Positions 42,926 to 51,092 of a stretch of 64,000 nt of DNA are shown here, one piece after another (positions within the stretch are counted from its first letter, which is position 1; the number at the start of each line of letters is the position of its first letter). The position numbers and the translations under genes are program-made. Under the pieces are notes generated by a model. That model was not told the DNA's origin and ran no database searches. It saw only the letters and a program-made list of their open reading frames with translations. Origin of the DNA: Rhizobium sp. CF080 (GTDB lineage: Bacteria; Pseudomonadota; Alphaproteobacteria; Rhizobiales; Rhizobiaceae); the NCBI RefSeq assembly GCF_000282095.2, contig NZ_AKKC02000002.1, forward strand, positions 186,001 to 250,000. Reading direction: 5' to 3'.

Positions 42926-43757
42926 TTTCCAGCACGACCATGCCGGCGCCGGTCATCGAGGCAGGAGCGTGGTAGTGCTTGTGGATGAGGTTGACGTCGC
43001 TGTTCATCGCGGCGCGCATGACGAGCCACATGATCAGCTCGGCGCCTTCGGAGCCGAACTGCTCGACATAATCCTCGCGGCTCATGGCGCGATAGGGTTC
43101 CGGATTGCTGGCGATGCCGTCAAGCCAGGCGCGGTCGGCGGCCTGGTTGATGAAACCGGCGCGAGCGCCCTGCAACTGGTGCGACAGGCCGCCGGTGCCG
43201 AGAATGACGACGCGTTCGTCGCCCGGCCAGCTTTCGATCGCTTCGCGCAGGACCTTGCCCATTTCCCAGCAGCGCTGTGGAGTCGGGATCGGATATTGAA
43301 TGGTGTTGACCCAGATCGGCAGAACCTTCACCGGCCAGGCTTCCGGCCGGCCGAAGAAAAGCTCCATCGGCACCTGCAGGCCGTGATCCACCTCGATCTC
43401 GCGGCAGACCATCGGGTCGAAATGACGCTCGACCAGCTTGTCGACGAAATGCCAGGAGAAATCCACCGCCCCTTCGAATGCCGGGATGGCGCGCGGCCCC
43501 CAGCCTTCATCGACCGGATTGTAAGTTTCGGCGACGCCGACGGCAAAAGTCGGCACGCGGTCGAGGAAGAAGGTATTGCCGTGATCGTTGAAGACGACGA
43601 CGGCGATATCGGGCTTGGCGTCCCGCATCCATTGCTTGCCGACTTCATAACCGTCGAAGAACGGCTTCCAGTCCGGCGTGTCGCGCAGACCCTTGTCGAG
43701 CGCAGCACCAATCGAGGGAACGTGGCTCGTTCCGAGCCCACCGATGATCTTAGCCAT
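42915..43757 (-). CDS. ligB: Class III extradiol ring-cleavage dioxygenase, LigB subunit
   Basis: This 280-residue protein matches the beta subunit of protocatechuate 4,5-dioxygenase or gallate dioxygenase. The iron ligands are visible as His in GTSHVPSIG (about residue 12) and His in FNDHGNTFF (about 59) with Glu in the EVDHGLQVP region nearby; GTGGLSHQLQG carries the catalytic His. The enzyme cuts the aromatic ring next to one hydroxyl group. It overlaps ligA by 8 bases and the YciI gene by 11. Whether the substrate is protocatechuate, gallate or a related catechol is open. Confidence 0.85.
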   Translation of the reverse strand: MAKIIGGLGTSHVPSIGAALDKGLRDTPDWKPFFDGYEVGKQWMRDAKPDIAVVVFNDHGNTFFLDRVPTFAVGVAETYNPVDEGWGPRAIPAFEGAVDFSWHFVDKLVERHFDPMVCREIEVDHGLQVPMELFFGRPEAWPVKVLPIWVNTIQYPIPTPQRCWEMGKVLREAIESWPGDERVVILGTGGLSHQLQGARAGFINQAADRAWLDGIASNPEPYRAMSREDYVEQFGSEGAELIMWLVMRAAMNSDVNLIHKHYHAPASMTGAGMVVLENAA

Positions 43758-44103
43758 TGCGCTTTTTCCCCAATCTCAGATGCAGGAAGTCTTCGTGTTC
43801 CATGCTGGCCTGGGCCGCACCGATCCTGGTGATCGGGGTCGGATCGACAGCCGAGATCTTCAGGATGAAGAAAAGGTTGCCGCCGAGGCGCACCATCTCG
43901 TGCCAGTCACGGGCCATGACCGCCGACTTTTCGTGGGCGCTCAGGCCAAAACTGTCGAGATAGGCTTCCTCGTCGGCCTTGAACGCTGCGCGGTTGGCGG
44001 GCTGGCCAAGCGCCATCGCCATCTTGTTGATCCGGTAGCCGCGGATCGAGCCCGCCCGGTCGAAGAGCGGGGTATCCGGTATCATGGCTGCTGCTTCACT
44101 CAT
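43750..44103 (-). CDS. ligA: Extradiol dioxygenase LigA subunit
   Basis: This 117-residue protein is the small alpha subunit that caps the LigB active site: GYRINKMAMALGQPANRAAFKADEEAYLD shown by cores RINKMAMALGQPANR and EEAYLDSFGLS, then the MARDWHEMVRLGGNLFFILK block. The ATG at 44103 overlaps the hydrolase stop by 4 bases. It is expected to work as LigA2B2 with the next gene. Confidence 0.87.
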   Translation of the reverse strand: MSEAAAMIPDTPLFDRAGSIRGYRINKMAMALGQPANRAAFKADEEAYLDSFGLSAHEKSAVMARDWHEMVRLGGNLFFILKISAVDPTPITRIGAAQASMEHEDFLHLRLGKKRNG

Positions 44104-44807
44104 AGGGATTCTCCAAATCTGCGCGCCAGCCATTCGGTGATGGCGGCGGTCGTTTCCACAGGCCGTTCGACGGGAGCGAAATGCCCGGCATTTTCGATGA
44201 TGACGAGTTCGGTATCCGGCGCGGCGTCGGCGATTTCCTGGTGCTGTGCGATCGGGCTCCAGCCATCCTGGCGAGCGGCGACAAGCAGGATCGGACAGGT
44301 AAGATCGGCGATATAGGCGTTGGCATCCGGGCGGCCGATCAGGGCGTGAATGTGGCGCTCATGAACCTGCGAACCTGCCCTGAGAACCATGGCGTGGAGG
44401 CGTCCGATCAGGTCCTGGTCACCCACCCGGGCCGGGTCGACCATCGGCGGCAGCCATTGCTGCGCCAGTTCCTCGATGCTGCGGTTGCCGAGATCGATCA
44501 TCTGCTGACGTTTGATCTCCTCGCCTTCGCGCTTGGGATGATGACCGGTATTCGCCAGCACGAGACCGCGAACCCGATCCGGCGCGATATGCGCCATTTC
44601 CATGGCGACGCGGCCGCCCATCGAGTGGCCTACAGCGACGATGTCGCCAGCCGTCTCGTCGACAAGCGTTCGAGCCATACCGGTGATCGATGTGCCGTCG
44701 AAGAGATCCGCGTGATGAACTGGCATGAAGCCAGACGCCGCTTCGGCCAAGGGCGCCCAGACGATCGCGTCCGATACAAGCCCGGGTATAAGAACAAGGG
44801 TCGTCAT
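44100..44807 (-). CDS. Alpha/beta hydrolase
   Basis: This 235-residue alpha/beta hydrolase has the nucleophile elbow GHSMGG at about residues 59-64, a lid region around ANTGHHPKREGEEIK and a catalytic His in IENAGHFAPVERP. The ATG at 44807 follows AGGAAGATC; upstream extension adds 17 unlikely residues. As first gene of the ring-cleavage operon it could hydrolyse an ester feeding the dioxygenase or a lactone or meta-cleavage product after it. A palindrome lies upstream. Confidence 0.85.
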   Translation of the reverse strand: MTTLVLIPGLVSDAIVWAPLAEAASGFMPVHHADLFDGTSITGMARTLVDETAGDIVAVGHSMGGRVAMEMAHIAPDRVRGLVLANTGHHPKREGEEIKRQQMIDLGNRSIEELAQQWLPPMVDPARVGDQDLIGRLHAMVLRAGSQVHERHIHALIGRPDANAYIADLTCPILLVAARQDGWSPIAQHQEIADAAPDTELVIIENAGHFAPVERPVETTAAITEWLARRFGESL

Positions 44808-44861
44808 GATCTTCCTATCGAGGAGTTCATCGGCCCATCCCGCCTGAAAATCCTCCACCCA

Positions 44862-44890
44862 ATGTATACATCAATTTTAATTAGGATACA
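44862..44890. promoter_or_regulatory. Palindrome ATGTATACAT with repeated half-site upstream of the ring-cleavage operon
   Basis: ATGTATACAT at 44862-44871 is a perfect 10-base palindrome 55 bases before the hydrolase start. Its half ATACA recurs at 44886, 20 bases away, two helical turns. GntR/FadR-type regulators use such GTATAC operators. The regulator is not in view. Confidence 0.4.
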
Positions 44891-44985
44891 ATAGGCGCAC
44901 ATTTAAGCGTATAATGGCACTATTTTGTGAATTTGGGATGCAAACTTATAAATCACGTGTACGCGACAGCGAAAATCACAAAACA

Positions 44986-45017
44986 AAAAGGGCGATTGCC
45001 GTGGCAATCGCCCTTTT
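44986..45017. terminator. Bidirectional terminator between the MetE-like gene and the hydrolase promoter
   Basis: GGGCGATTGCC (44990-45000) and GGCAATCGCCC (45003-45013) pair over 11 bases; A-run on the left and T-run on the right give T-tails on both strands. On the minus strand it ends the MetE-like transcript. Confidence 0.8.
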
Positions 45018-45038
45018 ATCCAGGCCGTCGAATAGAAA

Positions 45039-46070
45039 TCAGACGGCTTCGCCGAATTCCCGACGCATGATCTTGGCGCCCTCGACCATCGCCTTCATCT
45101 TGCCGAAGGCGACGTCGCGTGGCAGGTATTTCATACCGCAATCGGGCGCCACGATGATGTTCTTCGCTTCGACATAAGGCAACGCCCGGCGGATACGGTT
45201 GGCGACGGTCTCCGGGGTCTCGATATTCATGTCCGACAGGTCGATGACGCCGAGCATCAGCGTCTTGCCGGAAAGGCCTGTCAGCGTCGAGCAGTCGAGG
45301 TTCGACTGCGCGGTTTCGAGCGATACCTGATGACAGGAGCAGCCGGAGAGCTGGTTGAGGAACGAATACCCGGTCGGGCGCTCGTGGATGATCGCCGCAT
45401 AACCGAAGCAGATGTGGACGGCGGTCGTGCCCTTGACGCCGTCAAGCGCGCGGTTGAGCGCAGCCAGGCCGTATTGCTCGGCCTTCTGCGGGCGGGCCTG
45501 CATATAAGGCTCGTCGATCTGCACCACGTCGGCACCGGCGGCGAAGAGATCGCGGATTTCGGCGTTCACCGCATCGGCGTAATCGTAGGCCGCTTCCTCT
45601 TCCGACTTGTAGAAGTCGTTCTGGGCCTGCTGCGACATGGTGAATGGGCCGGGAACCGTGATCTTGATCTTGCGGTCCGTGTGGCTGCGCAGGAATTTCA
45701 CGTCCTCGGCCTCGACCGCATGCTTGCGGCGGATCTTGCCGGTAATGCGCGGCACGGGATTCGGATGGCCGGAACGATCGAGCGCCGAGCCCGGATTGTC
45801 GAGATCGACGCCTTCGAGCGCAGTCGCAAAGCGGTTGGAATAACTCTCGCGGCGGATTTCGCCATCGGTGATGATGTCTAGGCCGGCCTCCTCCTGCGCC
45901 TTGATCGCCATGATCGTCGCGTCATTCTGCGCCTCGGCGAGATATTCCTGGGGGATGCGCCAGAGTTCCCTGGCGCGGACGCGCGGTGGGAAACGGCCCG
46001 CAAGCTTGGCGCGGTCGATCAGCCATTCAGGCTGCGGATAACTGCCGACAAGTGTCGTTGGAAAAAGCAA
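45039..46070 (-). CDS. MetE-like cobalamin-independent methionine synthase family protein
   Basis: This 343-residue protein is a single MetE C-terminal-type barrel: PTTLVGSYPQPEWL, GLDIITDGEIRRES, VPGPFTMSQQ, GADVVQIDEPYMQARP, HICFGY and the zinc cysteine in IVAPDCGMKY. It is half the length of E. coli MetE and lacks the N-terminal folate barrel, so it may be a core-type methyltransferase or a demethylating enzyme. The start is best read as TTG at 46070, since GGAGG lies 8 bases upstream and no in-frame ATG fits; upstream residues belong to the antisense of rraA. It is divergent from rraA. Confidence 0.8.
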   Translation of the reverse strand: MLFPTTLVGSYPQPEWLIDRAKLAGRFPPRVRARELWRIPQEYLAEAQNDATIMAIKAQEEAGLDIITDGEIRRESYSNRFATALEGVDLDNPGSALDRSGHPNPVPRITGKIRRKHAVEAEDVKFLRSHTDRKIKITVPGPFTMSQQAQNDFYKSEEEAAYDYADAVNAEIRDLFAAGADVVQIDEPYMQARPQKAEQYGLAALNRALDGVKGTTAVHICFGYAAIIHERPTGYSFLNQLSGCSCHQVSLETAQSNLDCSTLTGLSGKTLMLGVIDLSDMNIETPETVANRIRRALPYVEAKNIIVAPDCGMKYLPRDVAFGKMKAMVEGAKIMRREFGEAV

Positions 46071-46233
46071 TGTCTCATCCTCCCATGTGCCATTGTTGAA
46101 AGCCGTTATACTCCAACGGATCGTGGTCGTGTCAATGACGATGGGTCCGTTAGTTTCCTTGACGAACGGAAAGCTGCGAACGAATATCGCGCGCCGCCTG
46201 CCAAGGCGGCCTTTTAAATTCCAAGGAGAATTC

Positions 46234-46941
46234 ATGCCGCTGGACCCCAAGATCATCGAGACGCTGAAAGGCGTCTCCACCGCCACGCTGACCACGGTGC
46301 TTTTGAAGAAGGGCCTGCGCAATGTCTGGATGCGCGGCACGAAGCCGCTGAGACCGGGCCAGGGCCGCGTCGTCGGGCCGGCCTTCACGCTGCGTTTCGT
46401 CCCCGCCCGCGAGGATCTCGCGACGCCGGAAAGCTGGGCCTCGCCGATCTCCACCCGCGCGGCGATCGAGGCGATGCCGGAAGGTTGCGTTGCGGTCGCG
46501 GATGCGCTCGGCGTTACCGATGCCGGCATTTTCGGTGACATTCTCTGCTCCCGCATGGCCAAGCGCGGCGTGGCGGGGCTTGTGACCGACGGTGTGATGC
46601 GTGACGCCGAAGGCGTGCTCGGCAGCGGCATGAAGGTCTGGTGCGACGGCATCGCCGCCCCGCCTTCCGTCGCCGGCCTCACTTTTGTCGGCTGGCAGGA
46701 GCCGATCTCCTGCGGCGGTGTCGCCGTTTTCCCGGACGATATCGTCGTGGTGGACGAGGACGGCGCGGTGCTGATCCCGGCCAAGCTGCTCGATGCAGTC
46801 GTCGCCGAAGCGCCCGAGCAGGAACGCATGGAAGGCTGGATCATGACCGAAGTGGACCGGGGCGTGCCGCTGCCCGGCCTCTACCCCATGAATGCAGAAA
46901 CGAAAGCCCGCTACCAGGCCTGGAAGGACGCACAACAATGA
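46234..46941 (+). CDS. RraA-family protein, probable aldolase/decarboxylase
   Basis: This 235-residue protein is of the RraA/HMG-CHA aldolase family: TATLTTVLLKKGLRN, ALGVTDAGIFGDILCSRMAKRG given here by GDILCSRMAKRGVAGLVTDG, and MRDAEGV with the Arg-Asp pair that binds substrate and metal in pyruvate aldolases. Family members include the RNase E regulator and LigK-type 4-carboxy-4-hydroxy-2-oxoadipate aldolases, the last step of 4,5-cleavage. AAGGAG is 5 bases before the ATG. It overlaps the next gene by 4 bases, so they act together. Confidence 0.8.
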   Translation: MPLDPKIIETLKGVSTATLTTVLLKKGLRNVWMRGTKPLRPGQGRVVGPAFTLRFVPAREDLATPESWASPISTRAAIEAMPEGCVAVADALGVTDAGIFGDILCSRMAKRGVAGLVTDGVMRDAEGVLGSGMKVWCDGIAAPPSVAGLTFVGWQEPISCGGVAVFPDDIVVVDEDGAVLIPAKLLDAVVAEAPEQERMEGWIMTEVDRGVPLPGLYPMNAETKARYQAWKDAQQ

Positions 46942-47864
46942 CGTTCGGAATCGAATCCAAAGGCGTCTACGCCATCGCCACCACGCCGTTCTTCGAAGAC
47001 GGATCGATCGATTTTGCCTCGATCGATCGGCTGACGGATTTTTATGAGCAGAGCGGCTGCACCGGTATCACCATTCTCGGGATCATGGGCGAAGCGCCGA
47101 AGATGGAGCCGGACGAAAGCCGCGCCATCATCAAGCGCGTCGTCTCGCGGGCGAAGGTGCCGATCATCGTCGGCGTCTCGGCGCCCGGCTTTGCCGGGAT
47201 GCGCTCGCTCGCCCGCGACGCGATGGACATGGGGGCCGCGGGCGTGATGATCGCGCCTACGCCGGCGCTGCGCACCGACGACCAGATCGTCAACTATTTC
47301 GCCGGCGCCGTCGAAGCGGTCGGCGAGGATGTGTCTTGGGTGCTGCAGGATTATCCGCTGACGCTCACTGTGGTGATGTCGCCGGGCGTGATCGCCAGGA
47401 TCATCACCAACCACCCGTCCTGCCTGATGCTGAAGCACGAGGACTGGCCGGGGCTTGAAAAGGTCTCGAAGCTGCGGGCCATGCAGAAGGCCGGCGAACT
47501 GCGCCCCTTCTCTATCCTCTGCGGCAATGGGGGTCTGTTCCTCGATTTCGAACCGGAACGCGGTGCGGACGGCGCGATGACCGGTTACGGCTTCCCGGAC
47601 ATGCTGACGGAACTGGTCAACCTCTTCGCCGCTGGCAAGCGCGACGAGGCGCATGACCTGTTCGACGCGCATCTGCCGCTGATCCGCTACGAGCAGCAGG
47701 CCGGAGTGGGTCTGGCCATCCGCAAGCACGTGCTGAAACGGCGCGGCGTCATCACGTCGGATGCGCAGCGCAAGCCGGCGCAGATGCTGAGCCCCGCCGC
47801 CAAGGCGGAAGTTGACTATCTGCTCACCCGTCTCGCCAAACACGACAGGCGCGCCGCATTCTGA
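46938..47864 (+). CDS. Dihydrodipicolinate synthase / N-acetylneuraminate lyase family protein
   Basis: This 308-residue class I aldolase has ATTPFFEDGSIDF at the start, TILGIMGEAPKM, a Tyr in VLQDYPLTLT and the Schiff-base Lys in CLMLKHEDWPG. It lacks the usual GTTGE and IKDSSG wording, so it is not DapA. A role in cleaving or dehydrating a keto-acid fits the linked RraA gene (ATGA overlap). The longer open frame upstream is the wrong reading of rraA. Confidence 0.83.
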   Translation: MTFGIESKGVYAIATTPFFEDGSIDFASIDRLTDFYEQSGCTGITILGIMGEAPKMEPDESRAIIKRVVSRAKVPIIVGVSAPGFAGMRSLARDAMDMGAAGVMIAPTPALRTDDQIVNYFAGAVEAVGEDVSWVLQDYPLTLTVVMSPGVIARIITNHPSCLMLKHEDWPGLEKVSKLRAMQKAGELRPFSILCGNGGLFLDFEPERGADGAMTGYGFPDMLTELVNLFAAGKRDEAHDLFDAHLPLIRYEQQAGVGLAIRKHVLKRRGVITSDAQRKPAQMLSPAAKAEVDYLLTRLAKHDRRAAF

Positions 47865-48025
47865 GAAACCCTCATCAGTGAGGTCGATCCAGTGGCTCCC
47901 CTCACCCCGCCTCCGCTTTGCTCGGCGACCCTCTCCCCGCTGGGGAGAGGAGGAACGGAGCCGGCGCGGCATACCTCTTCTCCCCATCGGAGAGAAGGTG
48001 CCGGCAGGCGGATGAGGGGGTTTCC
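47865..48025. repeat. RIME-like palindromic intergenic repeat
   Basis: The ends GAAACCCTCATC (47865-47876) and GATGAGGGGGTTTC (48011-48024) are inverted. Inside are nested arms such as CCTCTCCCC/GGGGAGAGG and CTTCTCCCC/GGAGAGAAG. This is the form of Rhizobium-specific intergenic mosaic elements. It lies between convergent genes, right after the DapA-family stop. Confidence 0.7.
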
Positions 48026-48035
48026 GACTCCGGCC

Positions 48036-49151
48036 TCAACCCAAGCTCAAGCTTTTAACCCTCTCCGCGATTGCCATGGACGAGGTCAAGCCAGGGCTTT
48101 CGATGCCATAAAGCGCGGCATAGGCCGGGTGGCCGGTCGTTTCGGGCCCCTGAATAACGAAGTCGCCACCCCCTCCCCCATTCGGACCGACGACTTTCGG
48201 CCGCATGCCCGAATAGGCCGGCTGCAGGGCGCCGTCCGGCAGGTCCGGCCAATAACGGCGGATGGCTCCGTAAAACTTGTCGGCGCGATGCGGGTCGACA
48301 TCATAGTCGATCGTCTCCACCCATTCGACATCCGGGCCGAAACGAGCCTGACCGGCGAGATCGAGTGTCAGGTGAACGCCAAGCCCACCGGTCTCCGGCA
48401 CCGGGTAGATCAGCCGCTCTGCCGGCGCGCGGCCGGCCAGAGAAAAATAACAGCCTTTCGCATAGTGACGCTGGGGCACTGTTTTCCGGTCGAGACCGAT
48501 CATGCCCTCGGAGATCGTCCAGGCACTCAACCCGGCAGCATTCACCACCAGTTTCGCCTCGATCTCCACGGGATCGCGACCGCCGATCGAAAGCCGCAGG
48601 GCATTGGCCAGAAGCTCGCCACCAAGGACGGGCGAATTCAGCACGACGCTGCCGCCATGGGCTTCGATGTCGGCAATATAGGCTTCCATCAGCCGATGGC
48701 TGTCGATGATGCCGGTCGAAGGGGAGACAAGCGCGGCAAAACCGGTGATGTGAGGCTCGAGGCAGGCAAGTTCGGCGCTGTCGATCAGCCGACAATCGTC
48801 GACACCGTTGGCTTCCGCCTGCTTCAGCAGTTTTTCGAGATAGGCGACTTCGGCCTCGTTCGAGGCGACGACCAGTTTGCCGCATCTTTTGTACGGGACG
48901 TGGCGATCGCGGCAGTAGTCGTAAAGCTTCCGTTTGCCGGAAACGCAGAGTTCCGCCTTGAGGCTGCGGGTCGGGTAATAAAGCCCGGCATGGATGACCT
49001 CGCTGTTGCGGGAAGACGTGATGCTGCCGGTCATCGGCTCGGCTTCGAGAACCACGACGTCGCGGCCAGCCATCGCCAGTTCGCGGGCGACCGCAAGCCC
49101 TACCACGCCGCCGCCGATGACGACGCAGTCGAGCGCAAGCACCTCACTCAT
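48036..49151 (-). CDS. FAD-dependent hydroxyacid oxidoreductase (LhgO-like)
   Basis: This 371-residue DAO-fold flavoprotein has the FAD motif DCVVIGGGVVGLAVARELA and the block SSRNSEVIHAGLYYPTRSLKA, which is typical of L-2-hydroxyglutarate oxidase LhgO; the C-terminus has YSGMRPK and GIESPGLTSS. It likely oxidises an L-2-hydroxyacid. The ATG at 49151 has GGAG 6 bases upstream. It is divergent from the D-2-hydroxyacid dehydrogenase gene, giving L- and D-specific enzymes side by side. Confidence 0.82.
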   Translation of the reverse strand: MSEVLALDCVVIGGGVVGLAVARELAMAGRDVVVLEAEPMTGSITSSRNSEVIHAGLYYPTRSLKAELCVSGKRKLYDYCRDRHVPYKRCGKLVVASNEAEVAYLEKLLKQAEANGVDDCRLIDSAELACLEPHITGFAALVSPSTGIIDSHRLMEAYIADIEAHGGSVVLNSPVLGGELLANALRLSIGGRDPVEIEAKLVVNAAGLSAWTISEGMIGLDRKTVPQRHYAKGCYFSLAGRAPAERLIYPVPETGGLGVHLTLDLAGQARFGPDVEWVETIDYDVDPHRADKFYGAIRRYWPDLPDGALQPAYSGMRPKVVGPNGGGGGDFVIQGPETTGHPAYAALYGIESPGLTSSMAIAERVKSLSLG

Positions 49152-49277
49152 GACATTCTCCGCACTTTGGCCTTCCGGATGACAGGCGGGATGATATACG
49201 AGAAATCCATCGCGGCTAGCGCTTCGGCCGCCTTGGATTCGATTGGGGAGGATTTGAATCATGCAGGAATTTTCGCG

Positions 49278-50228
49278 ATGAAGGTTGTGTTTCTGGACCG
49301 TGACACGATCGGCCCGTCGGTGACGATCACCCGGCCCGCCTTTGCGCATCAATGGGTGGAATACGGCAAGACGGTGCCGGAGGATGTGGCTGCCCGCATC
49401 GCCGACGCGGATATCGTCATCACCAACAAAGCGCCGGTGCGCGAACAGTCAATCGCCCTTGCACCGAAGCTGAAGATGATCGCAGTCGCCGCAACCGGTT
49501 ACGACGTGATTGATCTCGCCTTTGCCAAGGATCGCGGCATCACGGTCTCCAACGTGCGCGGGTATGCGGTCAACACCGTGCCGGAGCATACGTTCGGCCT
49601 GATCTTTGCCCTCCGCCGCTCGATCGTCGGCTTCCGCCAGGACGTGATCGCCGGCGAATGGCAGCGCGCCAACCAGTTCTGCTTCTTCAACCATCCGATC
49701 AAGGATCTTGCCGGCTCGACGCTCGGCATTTTCGGGCGCGGCACGCTCGGCAAGTCGGTGGCGAAGATCGCCGAAGCTTTTGGCATGAAGGTGATCTTCG
49801 CGGCCCGGAAAGATGCGGACAAGGTCGAGCCCGGCTACACCACCTTTGACGAGGTGCTGGAAACCGCCGATATCATTACCTTCCACATGCCGCTGACGCC
49901 CGCGACCCGCAACCTCATCGGCCTGCCCGAATTCCGCAAGATGAAACGGCATCCGCTGATCATCAACACCGCCCGCGGCGGGCTGGTGAACGAGGCGGAT
50001 CTGGTGACGGCGCTAAACGAGGGCCTGATCGGCGGCGCCGGTTTCGACGTGCTGACCAAGGAACCGCCGGCACCGGACAATCCGCTGCTGACGATCCTGG
50101 AACGACCGAACTTCATCCTCACCCCGCATGTGGCCTGGGCGAGCGATGAGGCGATGCAGACGCTCTGGGCGCAGGTGATCAACCATGTCGAGAACTTCGA
50201 AAAGGGCTCGCCGTCCAACGTACTGTGA
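49278..50228 (+). CDS. D-2-hydroxyacid dehydrogenase, NAD-dependent
   Basis: This 316-residue enzyme shows the NAD fold GIFGRGTLGKSVAKIA, the substrate-binding Arg in NTARGGLVNE, Glu in FDVLTKEPP and the catalytic His in LTPHVAWAS. It resembles glycerate/hydroxypyruvate reductases. The ATG at 49278 begins the MKVVFLDRDTI strand; the long upstream open frame is an artefact through the oxidoreductase gene. It is followed after 24 bases by a GNAT gene. Confidence 0.88.
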   Translation: MKVVFLDRDTIGPSVTITRPAFAHQWVEYGKTVPEDVAARIADADIVITNKAPVREQSIALAPKLKMIAVAATGYDVIDLAFAKDRGITVSNVRGYAVNTVPEHTFGLIFALRRSIVGFRQDVIAGEWQRANQFCFFNHPIKDLAGSTLGIFGRGTLGKSVAKIAEAFGMKVIFAARKDADKVEPGYTTFDEVLETADIITFHMPLTPATRNLIGLPEFRKMKRHPLIINTARGGLVNEADLVTALNEGLIGGAGFDVLTKEPPAPDNPLLTILERPNFILTPHVAWASDEAMQTLWAQVINHVENFEKGSPSNVL

Positions 50229-50252
50229 GGCGACAAGGTCGGGAGAGAGGTC

Positions 50253-51092
50253 ATGACATCCGCCGTTTCCCATCGCCGCCTGTCGGAATGCAGCCTGGAA
50301 GATGCGGCTGAAGGCTTCACCACCGGTTTTTCCGGCTATGTGGTGCCGATGAACGTGACGGTCCCGTCGCTGCAGTTGCGCATCGAACGCGATCATGTCG
50401 ATCCCGACGTGAGCTTCGTCTATTTCGACGGCGAAAAGCCGGCGGGCATTCTGCTGATCGGCCGGCGGGGCGATCTTTCGCGGGTCGGCGCGATCGGCAT
50501 GGGGCCGACCATCCGCGGCAAGGGTTTCGGGCGCAGCGTGATGCTGGATGCGATCGAGGCCGCGAAGGCGCGCGGTGACCGCAAGCTCATTCTGGAAGTG
50601 ATCAACACCAATGAGCGGGCGCGCGATCTCTATCTGTCGCTCGGTTTTGTGATTACACGTAAACTCGTGGGCTTCGGCCGCAGCCGCAAGCTTGCGGTGC
50701 CGGACGTGGCGCCGGCCGAGGAATGCGAGCTCGGGATGGCTGCCGGGATGCTCGCGAGGTTCGCGGACGCCGATCTCACCTGGCAGACGGATCCGCGCAG
50801 TTTCCAGAAAGCCGGGCCGCCGATGAAAGGGTTCGCGCTCGACGGCAAGGCTGCCGTGCTTCTGGATGATACGGGTAAGGATATCCGGCTTTACGGCCTC
50901 GCCGTCGATCCCGCCCATCGCCGGCAGGGGCTTGGCCGGGCCCTGACCGATGCGCTCGCCGCTCGTTATCCGGGCCGCAGGCTTTTCATCATCGAGAATG
51001 TGCCGGATGGCCTGATCGACCGCTTCATGCGGCGGATCGGCTGGCGGAAAAGCACTCTCACCCAGTCGGAAATGGCGATCGATCTGGCCTAG
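50253..51092 (+). CDS. Tandem GNAT acetyltransferase
   Basis: This 279-residue protein has two GNAT acetyl-CoA sites: IGMGPTIRGKGFGRSVM in the N-terminal half and LAVDPAHRRQGLGRALT in the C-terminal half, each followed by an amphipathic helix. It may acetylate a small molecule or protein N-terminus. GGGAGAGAGG precedes the ATG. It shares a direction with the hydroxyacid dehydrogenase and converges on xthA, overlapping its end by 4 bases. The substrate is unknown. Confidence 0.8.
   Translation: MTSAVSHRRLSECSLEDAAEGFTTGFSGYVVPMNVTVPSLQLRIERDHVDPDVSFVYFDGEKPAGILLIGRRGDLSRVGAIGMGPTIRGKGFGRSVMLDAIEAAKARGDRKLILEVINTNERARDLYLSLGFVITRKLVGFGRSRKLAVPDVAPAEECELGMAAGMLARFADADLTWQTDPRSFQKAGPPMKGFALDGKAAVLLDDTGKDIRLYGLAVDPAHRRQGLGRALTDALAARYPGRRLFIIENVPDGLIDRFMRRIGWRKSTLTQSEMAIDLA

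Noticed and set aside
46071..46844. N-terminal extension of the MetE-like frame
   Set aside because: The extra residues are antisense to rraA and low-complexity; a ribosome site fits the TTG at 46070.
47892..49277. Upstream extension of the D-hydroxyacid dehydrogenase frame to 778 codons
   Set aside because: The extra part is antisense to the FAD oxidoreductase and runs into the RIME-like repeat; homology begins at 49278.
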